Positions 25,794-34,638 are shown, counted from the stretch's first letter. The stretch is 64,000 nucleotides of DNA from Lentisphaerae bacterium RIFOXYA12_64_32 (GCA_001803235.1 MHBL01000433.1:28594-92593); one strand, 5' to 3'. The notes: a model not told the origin generated them from the sequence alone. Translations and numbers: made by a program.

Positions 25794-26158
25794 TCAGTCC
25801 TGGCGCCGCGGGGCCAGGTTCACGACGCCCGCGAGGTCGCCGTCGCGGACGGAGATCATCCAGGTGAGCGCCTTGGCCGGGACGACGGCTTCGCTCACGA
25901 AACCGCGGTTGCTCACCTGCCGCACCTCCCACTCAATGCGATCCGCATACACGCGGAACACGCGGTACATGTTCGGCCACTCGGCGTGACGCGCAGCGAC
26001 TGCGCGCCGCCGTGCGCGCGGGCGGTGTCGGCCGCATAGGTCGCCTGGTAGGTGTGGAAGTCCGGCAGCGCGCCCTCAAACCCCTCGTCAATGCCCAACT
26101 GCGCCCAGGCCGACCCAACAGCGACAAGCAGCGATACGACGAGAGTCACAAGCTTCAT
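25794..26158 (-). pseudogene. Secreted beta-sandwich protein, frameshifted and shortened
   Basis: Frame one begins at ATG 26158 with signal peptide MKLVTLVVSLLVAVGSAWAQ, followed by GIDEGFEGALPDFHTYQATYAADTARAHGGAQSLRVTP. This is a typical start for a carbohydrate-binding-like beta-sandwich. At the CCGAGTGG junction the reading frame switches: WPNMYRVFRVYADRIEWEVRQVSNRG...LTWMISVRDGDLAGVVNLAPRRQD continues in another frame to a TGA at 25794. Either an indel broke a ~120-residue gene or an internal deletion joined the two ends of a longer gene out of frame. It is not a functional ORF as written. Confidence 0.6.
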
Positions 26159-26621
26159 CGGAACAGGTCTCCGGTTCGTGGGGCTCGGACATGTTGCCTT
26201 TGCTCGTATCGTGCCTACCATAGCCTGTCTTCCCGAAATCATGCTGTCGGAGGACAATGGATCAAGGACGGATGAACGTCGAACGCTGAACTCCGAACTT
26301 CGAAGCACCGGAGGGGGGAATTCGGACGCGGTATGTCACTGTGACTGGCGCGGCAGCGTCCCTACTTCGAGGTTCGGCGTCTGTCCCGGATCGGGGGCCT
26401 TGGGGTCATCCGTCCTTACCCGCACATCCGCCGGTGGTTCCGTCAGACCGGCCAGACCAGCGTGCTCCCCCAGGCAGGTCCCCGCGGCCCCCAGGTCGGC
26501 GGCGGAAGGAAAGAGCGGGGATGGACCGTCTCCGGGCGCGTTTCAACCGAATGTCCGGCCCCAATCTCACCTCGCGACCGGGCAAATGTGCTCAAAAAGG
26601 TAGGCGCGACCCCGGTGCCCC
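26159..26621. other. Intergenic tract with heptamer-type repeat
   Basis: No supported gene. Around 26275 GAACGTCGAACGCTGAACTCCGAACTTCGAA repeats a seven-base unit like those at 13.5 and 32.9 kb. The rest is GC-rich sequence with shadow ORFs. Confidence 0.45.
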
Positions 26622-26695
26622 AGGCCGCCCCTACCAGGTGTGCGCGGAGGTGTGGCCTTCCGAGACGCGGCGCCAGATCTTGAAACAGCCCTGGG
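26622..26695. repeat. Partial copy of the 43.2-kb TIR element
   Basis: The tract from CAGGCCGCCCCTAC to ATCTTGAAACAGCCCTGGG matches 43287-43361 with only a few differences. The left terminal repeat found at 43204 is absent here, so this copy is truncated. Another element abuts it at 26701. Confidence 0.75.
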
Positions 26696-26700
26696 TGGCC

Positions 26701-26857
26701 GTAATGCGTCAGTGGCGGGTGGAGATAAGGTCGAAGGTTGACCGGGGCTGGCGTCTAAAGTGGTCGGAGCGGCTCGCTCCGACACCCGCGGGACCGAGCC
26801 GGTCCCGCCACTTTTGGCGAGCCCCCCCCAGCCCAGCACCCGCCACTGACGCATTAC
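26701..26857. mobile_element. 157-bp MITE-like element with 21-bp terminal inverted repeats
   Basis: GTAATGCGTCAGTGGCGGGTG at 26701-26721 is the exact inverse of 26837-26857. Inside, 26757-26814 is a 58-bp twin hairpin, AAAGTGG...CCACTTT, seen again at 51815 and at the right window edge. No coding capacity exists. One arm is also present at the AraC breakpoint (822-848). Confidence 0.7.
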
Positions 26858-26877
26858 TGGGTGGCCCGGCGCCCACC

Positions 26878-26906
26878 TTGAAAAGCGGGTGCATTACATC
26901 TATAAT
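26878..26906 (+). promoter_or_regulatory. Strong sigma70 promoter of the prepilin gene
   Basis: TTGAAA, 17 bp, TATAAT, ending 58 bp before the ATG. It is the best sigma70 match noticed in the window and lies just outside the MITE-like element. Confidence 0.65.
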
Positions 26907-26964
26907 GGTACAGTGTCCTGCTGGGCTGTAAGCTTGGCAATTTCCATATGGAGGGAGCGGGCCC

Positions 26965-27708
26965 ATGGAACACCGACGACGCTTCACGCTCACGGCCCCC
27001 TCTGGCCTTCCCCCCCTTCGACGCGGTCAGGGGCCGACGTCCGACTCGGGGGTTGACGTCCGGCGCAGGGCTCATTGGTTTACACTCATTGAACTGCTGG
27101 TCGTCATCGCCATCATTGCCATCCTCGCGTCCCTGCTCCTGCCGGCGCTTGCCGAGTCCCGGGAGCGGGCGCGCCGAAGCATTTGTGGCAATAACCTCAA
27201 ACAGATGGGCACGGGGATGATCATGTACACCGATGACTACGACGGGCTCGGGCCGTACAATCATCGCGACCCGCCCTGTGAGAACATGGGCTGCGGGAAC
27301 TGGCGGTGCACGCTGCACGCGCCGAACCAGTACTTCCAGTTCGGCCTGCTTTTCTCTTACCTCGGCTGTCCCGACCTGTGGGAAACACCGCAGATCATGA
27401 TCTGTCCTTCGGACCGCGCGCTGCGCCTGACCCCGTCCAAGTTCGGCAGCGACACGTCGTATTGGATCAACCCCCAGGCCGGCAGCAGCAGTGTCCAGGC
27501 CAAGCGCCTGACGTACTGGCCTCCGACCCGCCTCGCCGTCGTGGACCAGGACACGTGGTGGGAAATGGGCTATCTGGGCTGGCCATCCAATCACAACTCG
27601 CACGGATTCAACACGCTGCGGATGGGGGGAAGCGTCAGTTGGATTCCCTGGACGCACAACATGGGCAACGTCTGGGATTGGGCCACCTTCGACAAGATCT
27701 GCCCGTGA
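26965..27708 (+). CDS. DUF1559-type prepilin-like (PulG-like) protein
   Basis: A 247-residue protein starting at ATG 26965 with GGAGGGAG upstream. An unusually long leader of about 37 residues precedes the type IV pilin N-methylation/transmembrane motif [55 protein letters not shown] is the typical continuation. The C-terminus has [18 protein letters not shown], a variant of the H-X9-DG signature with GG in place of DG. Such proteins are abundant in Planctomycetota and Lentisphaerota and are probably surface pseudopilins. It has its own promoter and no pilus-assembly genes nearby. Confidence 0.85.
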   Translation: MEHRRRFTLTAPSGLPPLRRGQGPTSDSGVDVRRRAHWFTLIELLVVIAIIAILASLLLPALAESRERARRSICGNNLKQMGTGMIMYTDDYDGLGPYNHRDPPCENMGCGNWRCTLHAPNQYFQFGLLFSYLGCPDLWETPQIMICPSDRALRLTPSKFGSDTSYWINPQAGSSSVQAKRLTYWPPTRLAVVDQDTWWEMGYLGWPSNHNSHGFNTLRMGGSVSWIPWTHNMGNVWDWATFDKICP

Positions 27709-27945
27709 TCGGGCAGAGAGCCTGCGGGGCGTCAGGTCCAATCCAGGGTTGTTCAGATTGGCCGGGGAGTGCAGGTCGTGCGGCGCGCCGAGGCGACCTA
27801 CGCCGTTGCAGTTACGCATGATCCAGGCCTTGCGAGTCTTGCCGACCGGGCTATGATACCTGAAGGCGGCAGGGCGCTAACCTCTCTCCTGCCCGCCCGC
27901 ACGATGCCAGCCCTGAATCCGTTGTCGATGAAGGAGACACGTCTT

Positions 27946-28779
27946 GTGGCCCAGTTAGGAATTGTCAAACAGCGGGATCCTGCGCTCTGTGCGTTGCGCC
28001 TCAGGACGGTTGGTGGCGATCTGACCACGGCGCAGTTGCGAACCATCATCAGCGTTGCGGAGCGCTTCGGTCAAGGCAAAGTTCACCTGTCGACCCGCCA
28101 AGGGGTGGAGATCCACGGTGTCCTGAAGTCCGACGCCGAGGCGGCGATTGCCGAGTTGGCTGCCGGCGGCGTTTCCATGGGGGCGGGGGGCTCTCGGGTC
28201 CGGGTCGTGGGCGCCTGCCCGGGGAACAGTTGGTGTCGCTACGGCGCCATCAACACCAAGGACTTGGCCGCCGCACTTGACCGCGAGCATTTCGCCAGCG
28301 AGATGCCGTACAAGGTCAAGATGAATGTCACCGGCTGCCCGAACAACTGCGGCAAAGCGCGCGAGAACGACATCGGCCTGATGGGTGTAACCGTTCCCGC
28401 CTGGGCGGAAGACAAGTGCAGTGACTGCGGTAAGTGCGTGGAGCTTTGTCCGACCCACTCCATCACCAAGGACGGCGACCGCTATCTTTCCGACAAGGAC
28501 ACCTGCATCAAGTGCAGCGTCTGCACGACGCTCTGCCCCACCGGCGCCTGGAAAGCCGAGACCACCGGGATCCGCGTGCTTGCCGGCGGAACGATGGGCA
28601 AGAAGCCGCGTCTCGGCACGGTGATTGCAGACCTGATTGAAGATCCCGAGGAAGCGTTGGCACTGGTTCGCAAGGTGCTGGCCGTGTACCGTGCCGAGGG
28701 ACGCTCGAACGAACGCCTGGGGCACACGATGGATCGCATCGGTCTCGACGAGTTCAATCGCCGAGTCGCCGCTCAGTGA
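27946..28779 (+). CDS. AsrC-like siroheme/[4Fe-4S] sulfite-nitrite reductase family protein with ferredoxin domain
   Basis: GTG 27946 is chosen because AAGGAG stands 9 bases upstream, giving 277 residues (MAQLGIVKQRDPALCALRLR). Residues 1-60 match the half-domain of nitrite/sulfite reductases (FGQGKVHLSTRQGVEIHGV). The siroheme/[4Fe-4S] cysteines are GACPGNSWCRYG and MNVTGCPNNCGKA. Two ferredoxin motifs follow: CSDCGKCVELCP and CIKCSVCTTLCP. This matches the catalytic C subunit of anaerobic sulfite reductase in order and size. No asrA or asrB is present, so the electron partner is unknown and the substrate could be sulfite, nitrite or neither. Confidence 0.78.
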   Translation: MAQLGIVKQRDPALCALRLRTVGGDLTTAQLRTIISVAERFGQGKVHLSTRQGVEIHGVLKSDAEAAIAELAAGGVSMGAGGSRVRVVGACPGNSWCRYGAINTKDLAAALDREHFASEMPYKVKMNVTGCPNNCGKARENDIGLMGVTVPAWAEDKCSDCGKCVELCPTHSITKDGDRYLSDKDTCIKCSVCTTLCPTGAWKAETTGIRVLAGGTMGKKPRLGTVIADLIEDPEEALALVRKVLAVYRAEGRSNERLGHTMDRIGLDEFNRRVAAQ

Positions 28780-28827
28780 CACGGATTGCCTGCCCCCCTC
28801 TTTCGATGGCTCGGTTGAAGAAAACCG

Positions 28828-29119
28828 ACCTGTGCGGGTAGATTCGCCCTCGAGGAGCAATGGCGTGCGCCGGCTGGGATGCGATTGAGCGCGGTGGCTC
28901 GGCGCGCCTGCCTGTGCGCCGCACGCAGACAGGTCCCGCGCCGAAGCGGGGTGCGTCGGCCGGTCCCCGGCCGAGGGCCTCGGGCCGGGACGGCCCCGAG
29001 CACCCTGCCGCGGTCCCGGAGGTCCCGCGCCACTGCCCGTTACGGCACACAACCGCGAACGGGCGTATCCTGGCGCCCATTGCACCGCCTTCTGTCTCTG
29101 TGGATTTACCCGCACAGGT
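28828..29119. mobile_element. 292-bp element with 16-bp terminal inverted repeats
   Basis: ACCTGTGCGGGTAGAT at 28828 is matched in inverse by 29104-29119 (15 of 16). The interior (28892-29033) is the inverse of 54783-54900 over more than 100 bp (GCGCGGGACCT..., CTCGGCCGGGGACCGGCC). It has no gene. Confidence 0.6.
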
Positions 29120-29258
29120 TGAAAAAAACGCCGGGCTGAGCGTCTACAGTATGACGGCGAAACGCACCCGGCAGACGGCTGCAGGCGGAGCGCTCCGGGG
29201 GAGTCCCGTGGGATACTGGCCTAGGGTCGAAAGTGCAGCGGACGAGGATGGCCACACC

Positions 29259-30425
29259 ATGACGCACCTTGGGATCCGGGTTGTCAGGCGACGGGCAAGC
29301 GCGGTCCTGCGCATTCTTACGGGGTTCGCATTGCTGGGCGTGGCGGCGTCCGGGGCGTTTCTGAAGGAAGGCGACACGGGCGGACCGAGCCCTCGGCCCC
29401 CCGAGCCGCGCCCTCCGGACGTGCGCCCGGTCGAGCCACCGATCGTCATCGTGCCGCCGCGACCGTTTCCGGTGCCAGGCGGCCAACTGATCCGTCTGGT
29501 AGACGCCGTGCGCGTCGAGGCGCCGTACACTCACGGACAACTCACCGTCTTCCCGTTGTCGCTGCGGAACCCGGAGCGGCACGACATCCGCACCCTGGAC
29601 GAAGCGCTGCGGAACGACTGGGTCCGCATCTACGAGAAGCCGAGCGCCGCGGTCCCCGAGCTCATCGGCCGGAACGAGTCTCCGCACTACATCTTCCTGA
29701 TGGCCGGCGAGATCCTGCAGGGCGGCCGGCAGAATCGGTTGGTGCGCCACGACCTGCTGCTGCCGCCGCGCTCGGGAGATGTCGACATCCCGGTGTACTG
29801 TGTCGAAAAGGGCCGATGGGAAGGCAAGGACCCGATCTTTGACCGCGGCCCGGGGCTGGCCGACCACGAACTGCGCATGAAGGCGGCTGGCGGCGCGTCG
29901 CAGGACGCGATCTGGAGCGAAGTCCGCAGCCGTTCCGAGCAGTTCGGGGTGAAGTCGGCCACGGAGGACTACCAGTCCGTTTTCCAGGCGCCCGCAGTGC
30001 GCCGTGAGCTAAGCGGCCTGGTCGCGCCGTTCCGCAAACTCTGTCGCCCGGAATACGTTGGCGCGGTGATCGTGGCGGACAACCGCATTGTCGGCTGCGA
30101 TCTATTCTCAAGCTCGATCCTGTTCCGGAAATTGTGGATGCGCATCTGCGAGTCGTACGCCATGGACGTGATCTGGCGCGGGTACTCGGAGCGCCTGACG
30201 ATTCGGGAAGAGGACGTGCGCCGTTTCCTGGATGGAGTGCACTACGCGGCGTTCACCGAACAGGGCTCGCCGGGCGAAGGCACGCGGGTGGAGATCAGCC
30301 GCAACGTCGACGGCCAGGCACTGTTCTGGCGCGACACGGTCGTGCACGCGGTGCTGCGACCGGGGTACGACGTGCGGCCCATGCCGGTGCCGCAGCCCAT
30401 GCCGGGACCGTTGTACCGCGAGTGA
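29259..30425 (+). CDS. ARPP-1 (DUF6569) domain protein, secreted or membrane-anchored
   Basis: ATG 29259 follows GAGGATGG, giving 388 residues; the ORF-track start runs back through a repeat. An N-terminal hydrophobic segment (VLRILTGFALLGVAASGAFL) and a proline-rich linker lead to the ARPP-1 core: YTHGQLTVFPLSLRNPE, TLDEALRNDWVRIYEKPSAAVPELIGRN, FLMAGEILQGGRQNRLVRHDLLLPPRSG and CVEKGRW. The domain is named for its association with ADP-ribosylglycohydrolases and rhodanese-phosphatases; its biochemical role is unsettled. An external or periplasmic version is notable. No such enzymes are nearby. Confidence 0.72.
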   Translation: MTHLGIRVVRRRASAVLRILTGFALLGVAASGAFLKEGDTGGPSPRPPEPRPPDVRPVEPPIVIVPPRPFPVPGGQLIRLVDAVRVEAPYTHGQLTVFPLSLRNPERHDIRTLDEALRNDWVRIYEKPSAAVPELIGRNESPHYIFLMAGEILQGGRQNRLVRHDLLLPPRSGDVDIPVYCVEKGRWEGKDPIFDRGPGLADHELRMKAAGGASQDAIWSEVRSRSEQFGVKSATEDYQSVFQAPAVRRELSGLVAPFRKLCRPEYVGAVIVADNRIVGCDLFSSSILFRKLWMRICESYAMDVIWRGYSERLTIREEDVRRFLDGVHYAAFTEQGSPGEGTRVEISRNVDGQALFWRDTVVHAVLRPGYDVRPMPVPQPMPGPLYRE

Positions 30426-30484
30426 ACGGTGGGAGTGAGGCAAAGGAACGCTGTGTCAGGTTTCGGGTTTTAGGTTTCAGCAGC

Positions 30485-30525
30485 TCACTGAGTCACTGCG
30501 TCACTGAGTCAGCGTTGTCACTGAG
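30485..30525. repeat. Short tandem octamer-like repeat CACTGAGT/CACTGCGT
   Basis: CACTGAGTCACTGCGTCACTGAGTCAGCGTTGTCACTGAG lies just before the VIT/vWA gene. It resembles the short-period repeats at 13.5, 26.3 and 32.9 kb in style but not in sequence. Confidence 0.55.
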
Positions 30526-30555
30526 CTGGGGACGGAAATCACGAGGGTTACTCTG

Positions 30556-32862
30556 ATGAGAACACTGCGAGTGCTCGGGAGTGTGTTGCTGCTGGCGCCG
30601 TCGATGGCCTGGGCGACGGGCGTGCTGTTGCCCAAGGATACGAGCTTGCCGGCGCTCGGGATTCGGCACCAGCGGGTCGACATCAACATCCGGGACGGTG
30701 TCGCCAACGTGCGCGTCGACCAGGTATTCTTCAACAGCACGGACCGCGACCTGGAGGCGGTGTACGTGTTCCCGCTGCCCGAGGACGCGAGTATTTCGGA
30801 CTTCGCCATGACCATCAACGGCAAGCGCGTCAGCGGCGAACTGCTGCCAAAGGAGAAGGCGCGCAGCATCTACCAGGACATTGTCCGGCGCATGCGCGAC
30901 CCGGGCCTGCTCGAGTACATCGGCGGCGCGCTGTTCCAGGTCAGCGTCTACCCGGTACAGAAGCGCAGCGACCAGCGTATCGAGATCGCCTACTCGCACA
31001 CGCTGCAGTACGACGCCGGGTTGTACCGATTCGTGTTTCCGCTGCGCACCGGCGACGAAGCGTCGCGGACGCTGGAGGACTTCACCGTGCGCGTCGGCCT
31101 CAACTCGACCGTGCCCATCCGCACGCTGTACTCACCGTCGCACGATGTCGGGATCAGCCGCAAGGGTGACCACGAGGCAGTGATCGGGTTCGAGGAGAAC
31201 AAGTCGCTGCTGAACCGGGATTTCGTGCTCTACTACGGCGTGTCCGAGAAGGAGTTCGGCATCAATCTGCTCGCACACGCGCCCAAGGGCGAGGACGGAT
31301 TCTTCCTGCTCATGCTCGCGCCCACGGCGGACCCGGCACTGGGCAAGGTCATGGACAAGGACATCACGTTTGTCATCGACACCTCCGGCAGCATGGCGGG
31401 CGACAAGATTCAGCAGGCCCGGAACGCCCTCGACTACTGCATTCGCAAACTGAACCCCGGCGACCGGTTCAACATCGTACGGTTCAGTACCGACGTTGAG
31501 CCGCTGAGCTCCGAGCTGTTGCCGGCGGACGCAACCGGCCGCAACCGCGCCTTGGAGTTCGTGAAGAAGCTGGAGGCGCGCGGTGGCACGGACATCAACG
31601 GTGCACTGACGCAGGCGCTCGGCGTAAAGACGGACGGCAAGCGTCCCTACCTGGTGGCGTTCCTGACCGACGGCATGCCGACGGTCGGCACCACGGACAA
31701 CGCCACGATCCTGGGCAACCTGGTCAAAGGCCGGCAGGATGACACGCGTATCTTCGTGTTCGGCGTTGGCAACGATGTGAACAGCCACCTGCTCGACCAG
31801 GTGGCCGGGAACACCGGCGCCATGGCCATGTACGTTGCGCCGGGCGAGAACATCGAGACGGCGGTGTCCTCCTTCTACGACAAAGTCAGCCACCCGGTGC
31901 TCGCCCGGCCCGAACTCGTCATCGACAAAGTCCAGTGCCGCGACGTGTACCCGAAAGCGCTGCCCGATCTGTTCTGCGGTGGCCAGGTGCGCGTGTTCGG
32001 CCGCTACCATGGCAGCGGCCACGTCGCCGTGCGCCTGACCGGGCTGGTGAACGGCGAGAAGCGCGAATTCGTCTACGAAGGCACCTTCCCCGAAGAGAGC
32101 CGCGACAACGATTTCATCCCGCGGTTGTGGGCCACGCGCAAGGTCGGGTACCTGCTGGACGAAATCCGGCTGCACGGCGAGAATGCCGAGCTCAAGGACG
32201 AAGTCGTCCGCCTCAGCCGCGAGTACGGCATCATGACGCCGTACACCTCGTACCTGGTCGTGGAGGACGACAAGCAAGTGGTCCGTGCCGACAACGGGGG
32301 TCCGCAACCACAGGTGATGCCGGCACCGGCGCCCACACGTTGGTTGCTGGGCGCGCGGCGCAGCGAGGAAGCTAGGGGGAAGGAACTGGCGGGCGGCCTG
32401 AGGAAGGCGCGCGGCGCATATGGCGGCGCGGTCGCGCACGATGCAGAGGTGGCCCCGGCCGTGATCCCGATGGAGGCGAAGGCGGAACCTGAGTTGGCCG
32501 TCGCTGCCGGGAAGCCAGCGACCGAGGCAAGGATTCTCAGCGCGCAGGCCCAGTCCCAGATGAAGCAGCAGGAAGGTGCGGCGGCGATTGCCGTCAGTGA
32601 GGCCATCTCGGACTACAAGGAAACGGACCGGGTCGCCCAGGCCGCCGCGGAGCGCCACATCGGCACGCGCACCTTCTATCTCTTGAACGGCGTCTGGGTC
32701 GACCGCGCCTTCAACAAGAAGATGGAGATGAAGAAGTTCGCCTACGCCAGCGACGAGTATTTCAAGTTCGTTGAGGCGCACCCCGAGCTGCGGCCCTGCT
32801 TCGCACTGGGCGTGAAGGTCATCATCTGTCTGGACGAGAAGACCGCCGTGGTGGTGGAGTGA
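30556..32862 (+). CDS. Secreted VIT and von Willebrand A domain protein
   Basis: A 768-residue protein with signal peptide MRTLRVLGSVLLLAPSMAWA. Residues about 25-150 form a VIT domain (VNVRVDQVFFNSTDRDLEAVYVFPLPEDASISDFAMTINGKRV). A vWA domain spans about 268-440 with an intact MIDAS motif DTSGSM (near 275) and FLTDGMPTVG. After a beta-rich region comes MTPYTSYLVVEDD, a phrase usual in this family, then a variable alanine/glutamate-rich stretch and a C-terminal domain (RTFYLLNGVWVDRAF). The architecture recalls inter-alpha-trypsin-inhibitor heavy chains. Metal-dependent protein binding at the cell surface is likely. An alpha-2-macroglobulin gene lies 1.8 kb downstream on the same strand. Confidence 0.85.
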   Translation: MRTLRVLGSVLLLAPSMAWATGVLLPKDTSLPALGIRHQRVDINIRDGVANVRVDQVFFNSTDRDLEAVYVFPLPEDASISDFAMTINGKRVSGELLPKEKARSIYQDIVRRMRDPGLLEYIGGALFQVSVYPVQKRSDQRIEIAYSHTLQYDAGLYRFVFPLRTGDEASRTLEDFTVRVGLNSTVPIRTLYSPSHDVGISRKGDHEAVIGFEENKSLLNRDFVLYYGVSEKEFGINLLAHAPKGEDGFFLLMLAPTADPALGKVMDKDITFVIDTSGSMAGDKIQQARNALDYCIRKLNPGDRFNIVRFSTDVEPLSSELLPADATGRNRALEFVKKLEARGGTDINGALTQALGVKTDGKRPYLVAFLTDGMPTVGTTDNATILGNLVKGRQDDTRIFVFGVGNDVNSHLLDQVAGNTGAMAMYVAPGENIETAVSSFYDKVSHPVLARPELVIDKVQCRDVYPKALPDLFCGGQVRVFGRYHGSGHVAVRLTGLVNGEKREFVYEGTFPEESRDNDFIPRLWATRKVGYLLDEIRLHGENAELKDEVVRLSREYGIMTPYTSYLVVEDDKQVVRADNGGPQPQVMPAPAPTRWLLGARRSEEARGKELAGGLRKARGAYGGAVAHDAEVAPAVIPMEAKAEPELAVAAGKPATEARILSAQAQSQMKQQEGAAAIAVSEAISDYKETDRVAQAAAERHIGTRTFYLLNGVWVDRAFNKKMEMKKFAYASDEYFKFVEAHPELRPCFALGVKVIICLDEKTAVVVE

Positions 32863-32956
32863 GGCTCTGGACGGGTTTCAGTGTTCGGTGTTCAGTGTTC
32901 AGATGTGAGGCAGCTCCGGATAGCGGACCACCCGGTGATCTCGAAGTCAAACACGC

Positions 32957-33044
32957 GTCACCGCGCCCAGACCGCCTGAAGGCGGCACTACGAACCTGGG
33001 ACGGCGACAGGCTTGTAGTTCCGCGTTCACGCGGTCTGGGTGAC
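32957..33044. mobile_element. 88-bp hairpin element with ~30-bp inverted repeats
   Basis: The left arm GTCACCGCGCCCAGACCGCCTGAAGGCGGCACTAC pairs with a right arm reading, in inverse, GTCACCCAGACCGCGTGAACGCGGAACTAC. The remaining sequence in 32863-33175 is heptamer repeat (TTCAGTGTTCGGTGTTCAGTGTTCAG at 32876) and C-rich filler. Confidence 0.6.
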
Positions 33045-33175
33045 ATGTCGCCTGCCGGGTTGGCGGCGGTGGAAACCGAGGTGAAGTGTCATCGTGTGTA
33101 GCTGCCCCACCCGTCCCCGTAGCCCGCGTCACGCCTCCCCCCCCGACACTCGTCACCCGCCCCTGGCCGCGGCCC

Positions 33176-33721
33176 TCACTCGCCGCCCTTGGCACGGGCC
33201 AGGCGTGCGGCCTGGTGGTCGTAGACCAACCACACAACCCAGGCGTCGTCACCGCCGCGGGTGCGGCGGCCGGCCACCCACACGCAACCGTCGCCGATGA
33301 ACGCCTGCTCCGGGGTGCAGATGCCCGACAGGAACGGGTCTTCCGCGGCGGGCAGTGAGCCACGCCCGACCCTGAACGTCACCATGACTCTTTCGAAATC
33401 CAGCGGTTCAGTCGAGATGCGACTGCGGAAATCGTTGCTGTCGATAAACTTGTCCATCCGGTCCAGCGGGATGGTCAGGGTCACCCAGGACATGCGCTCC
33501 GTCTCCAGGCGGAAATACCCCTCCACGTCACGAGCGCCAGAGAAATCTATCGGGACGAAGCGTTCGACATCCTGGCGATCGCTGTAAGCCAGAGGGCTTT
33601 CGGTTTTTCCGGCCGAGAAATGGAACAAGAGCAGCGCCAGGACCACGATGGCACCCGTAATCCCAAGCCATTTGCCGTGGACTGCGAACCAGTTCTGCGC
33701 GCTCTGCTCGCCGGTGCTCAA
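33176..33721 (-). CDS. Hypothetical single-pass membrane protein
   Basis: A TTG start at 33721 sits 9 bases after AGGAGGT, giving 181 residues; the longer ORF upstream has no RBS and crosses repeats. One TM helix (WLGITGAIVVLALLLFHFSA) near 20-40 is followed by an external beta-rich domain (VEGYFRLETERMSWVTLTIPLDRMDKFIDSNDF) and HQAARLARAKGGE at the end. I recognise no family. The gene converges with the VIT/vWA gene. Confidence 0.6.
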   Translation of the reverse strand: MSTGEQSAQNWFAVHGKWLGITGAIVVLALLLFHFSAGKTESPLAYSDRQDVERFVPIDFSGARDVEGYFRLETERMSWVTLTIPLDRMDKFIDSNDFRSRISTEPLDFERVMVTFRVGRGSLPAAEDPFLSGICTPEQAFIGDGCVWVAGRRTRGGDDAWVVWLVYDHQAARLARAKGGE

Positions 33722-34000
33722 AACTCGATGACCTCCTGTTGGCGCCTGTCCTCGTACAGCCAGCCGCCATTGCAGACGTGTGGCAGCCTGCACTGGCCGT
33801 CGCTCCTGCCCAGTCGGCGGGAGACTCAGAGTGCCTCCATCCAAGAGCAATGTACCGACCCGGCCCGGTTTCGGCAAGTGCAAACCCACTTCCCGCCAAA
33901 CGTTGAGTTGGTTTGGGTCAATCGCGGGGGGCGCGGGCAATGCCACCCAGGTTCTCGTCGACGGCACCCTATGGAGTGCGGCGGCAAGTCCGCCACGGGC
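33722..34000. other. Start of a 900-bp gene-free stretch before the alpha-2-macroglobulin
   Basis: From 33722 to 34638 there is no supported gene. The stretch holds an inverted repeat (34001-34066), CCCTGAGCAAGCGTAGCGCGTCGAAGGGC near 34087, a promoter (34324-34352) and a dispersed repeat (34457-34517). Confidence 0.5.
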
Positions 34001-34066
34001 GGCGCGACACCGCTTTGGCTGAGGCGCATTGCCCGCGCAACGTACTCCAGCCAAAGCGGCGTCGCC
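34001..34066. repeat. Inverted repeat around ACCGCTTTGGCTG
   Basis: GGCGCGACACCGCTTTGGCTG pairs with CAGCCAAAGCGGCGTCGCC across about 26 bp. It looks like a palindromic dispersed element; no second copy is in the window. Confidence 0.5.
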
Positions 34067-34323
34067 GGGCGCTGACTTGGTCAGCCCTGAGCAAGCGTAG
34101 CGCGTCGAAGGGCTCACTCGCCCTCTGCCGCCGCACTCCACATGCCGCTGTCGATAGCCACGATTCGCCGCGGTACCGACGCGTTTGTTAAGTGCATTGA
34201 ACACGCAGCACCGGAGAACCTTGGCAGCATTGGGGGCGCGGACCCCGCTTTCTCCCGGCGGACTGTTGAAAAAGCATCCCCGGTTCGCGTCTATTGTGCA
34301 ACGGTTCCCGTCGAGAAGACGGA

Positions 34324-34352
34324 TTGCCGGTTGACGACAAACCGAGTATGAT
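34324..34352 (+). promoter_or_regulatory. Sigma70-like promoter for the alpha-2-macroglobulin gene
   Basis: TTGCCG, 17 bp, TATGAT. It implies a leader of about 280 bases that includes the repeat at 34457-34517, so the repeat would be transcribed. Confidence 0.45.
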
Positions 34353-34456
34353 AAACGGGACGCACATCCGTGACGGACGCAGGTCCAGGGGAATCCGGGT
34401 CAAGGGCAGAGCGTCGTGACGAGAGCGTCCGCCCGCGACGCCCCCTGACCACTCTT

Positions 34457-34517
34457 GGCTCGCGGCATACCGCCACGCCACGGGAAGGCAGCCGGCGAGA
34501 CGCCGGCGCTCCAGGGA
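34457..34517. repeat. Dispersed repeat, inverse copy of 54692-54752
   Basis: GGCTCGCGG...GCCACGCCACGGGAAGGCAGCCGGCGAGACGCCGGCGCTCCAGGGA is the inverse of the tract at 54692-54752, with only a few differences. It contains a strong hairpin (GCCGGCGAGACGCCGGC). Confidence 0.7.
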
Positions 34518-34638
34518 CATCGCGTACTGAGGTGGCGTTGCGCCGAGTAAGTCGACGGCCCCTGAAGGCGGAACTTCGGGAACCCGTCGCGTCGCCGGTC
34601 CGGGCGAACGGATCCGGAACAACAGCAGGAGAAGCACC

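Noticed and set aside
33176-34204. 342-residue form of the membrane protein
   Set aside because: The N-terminal 161 codons cross repeats with no RBS; the TTG start with AGGAGGT at 33721 fits better.
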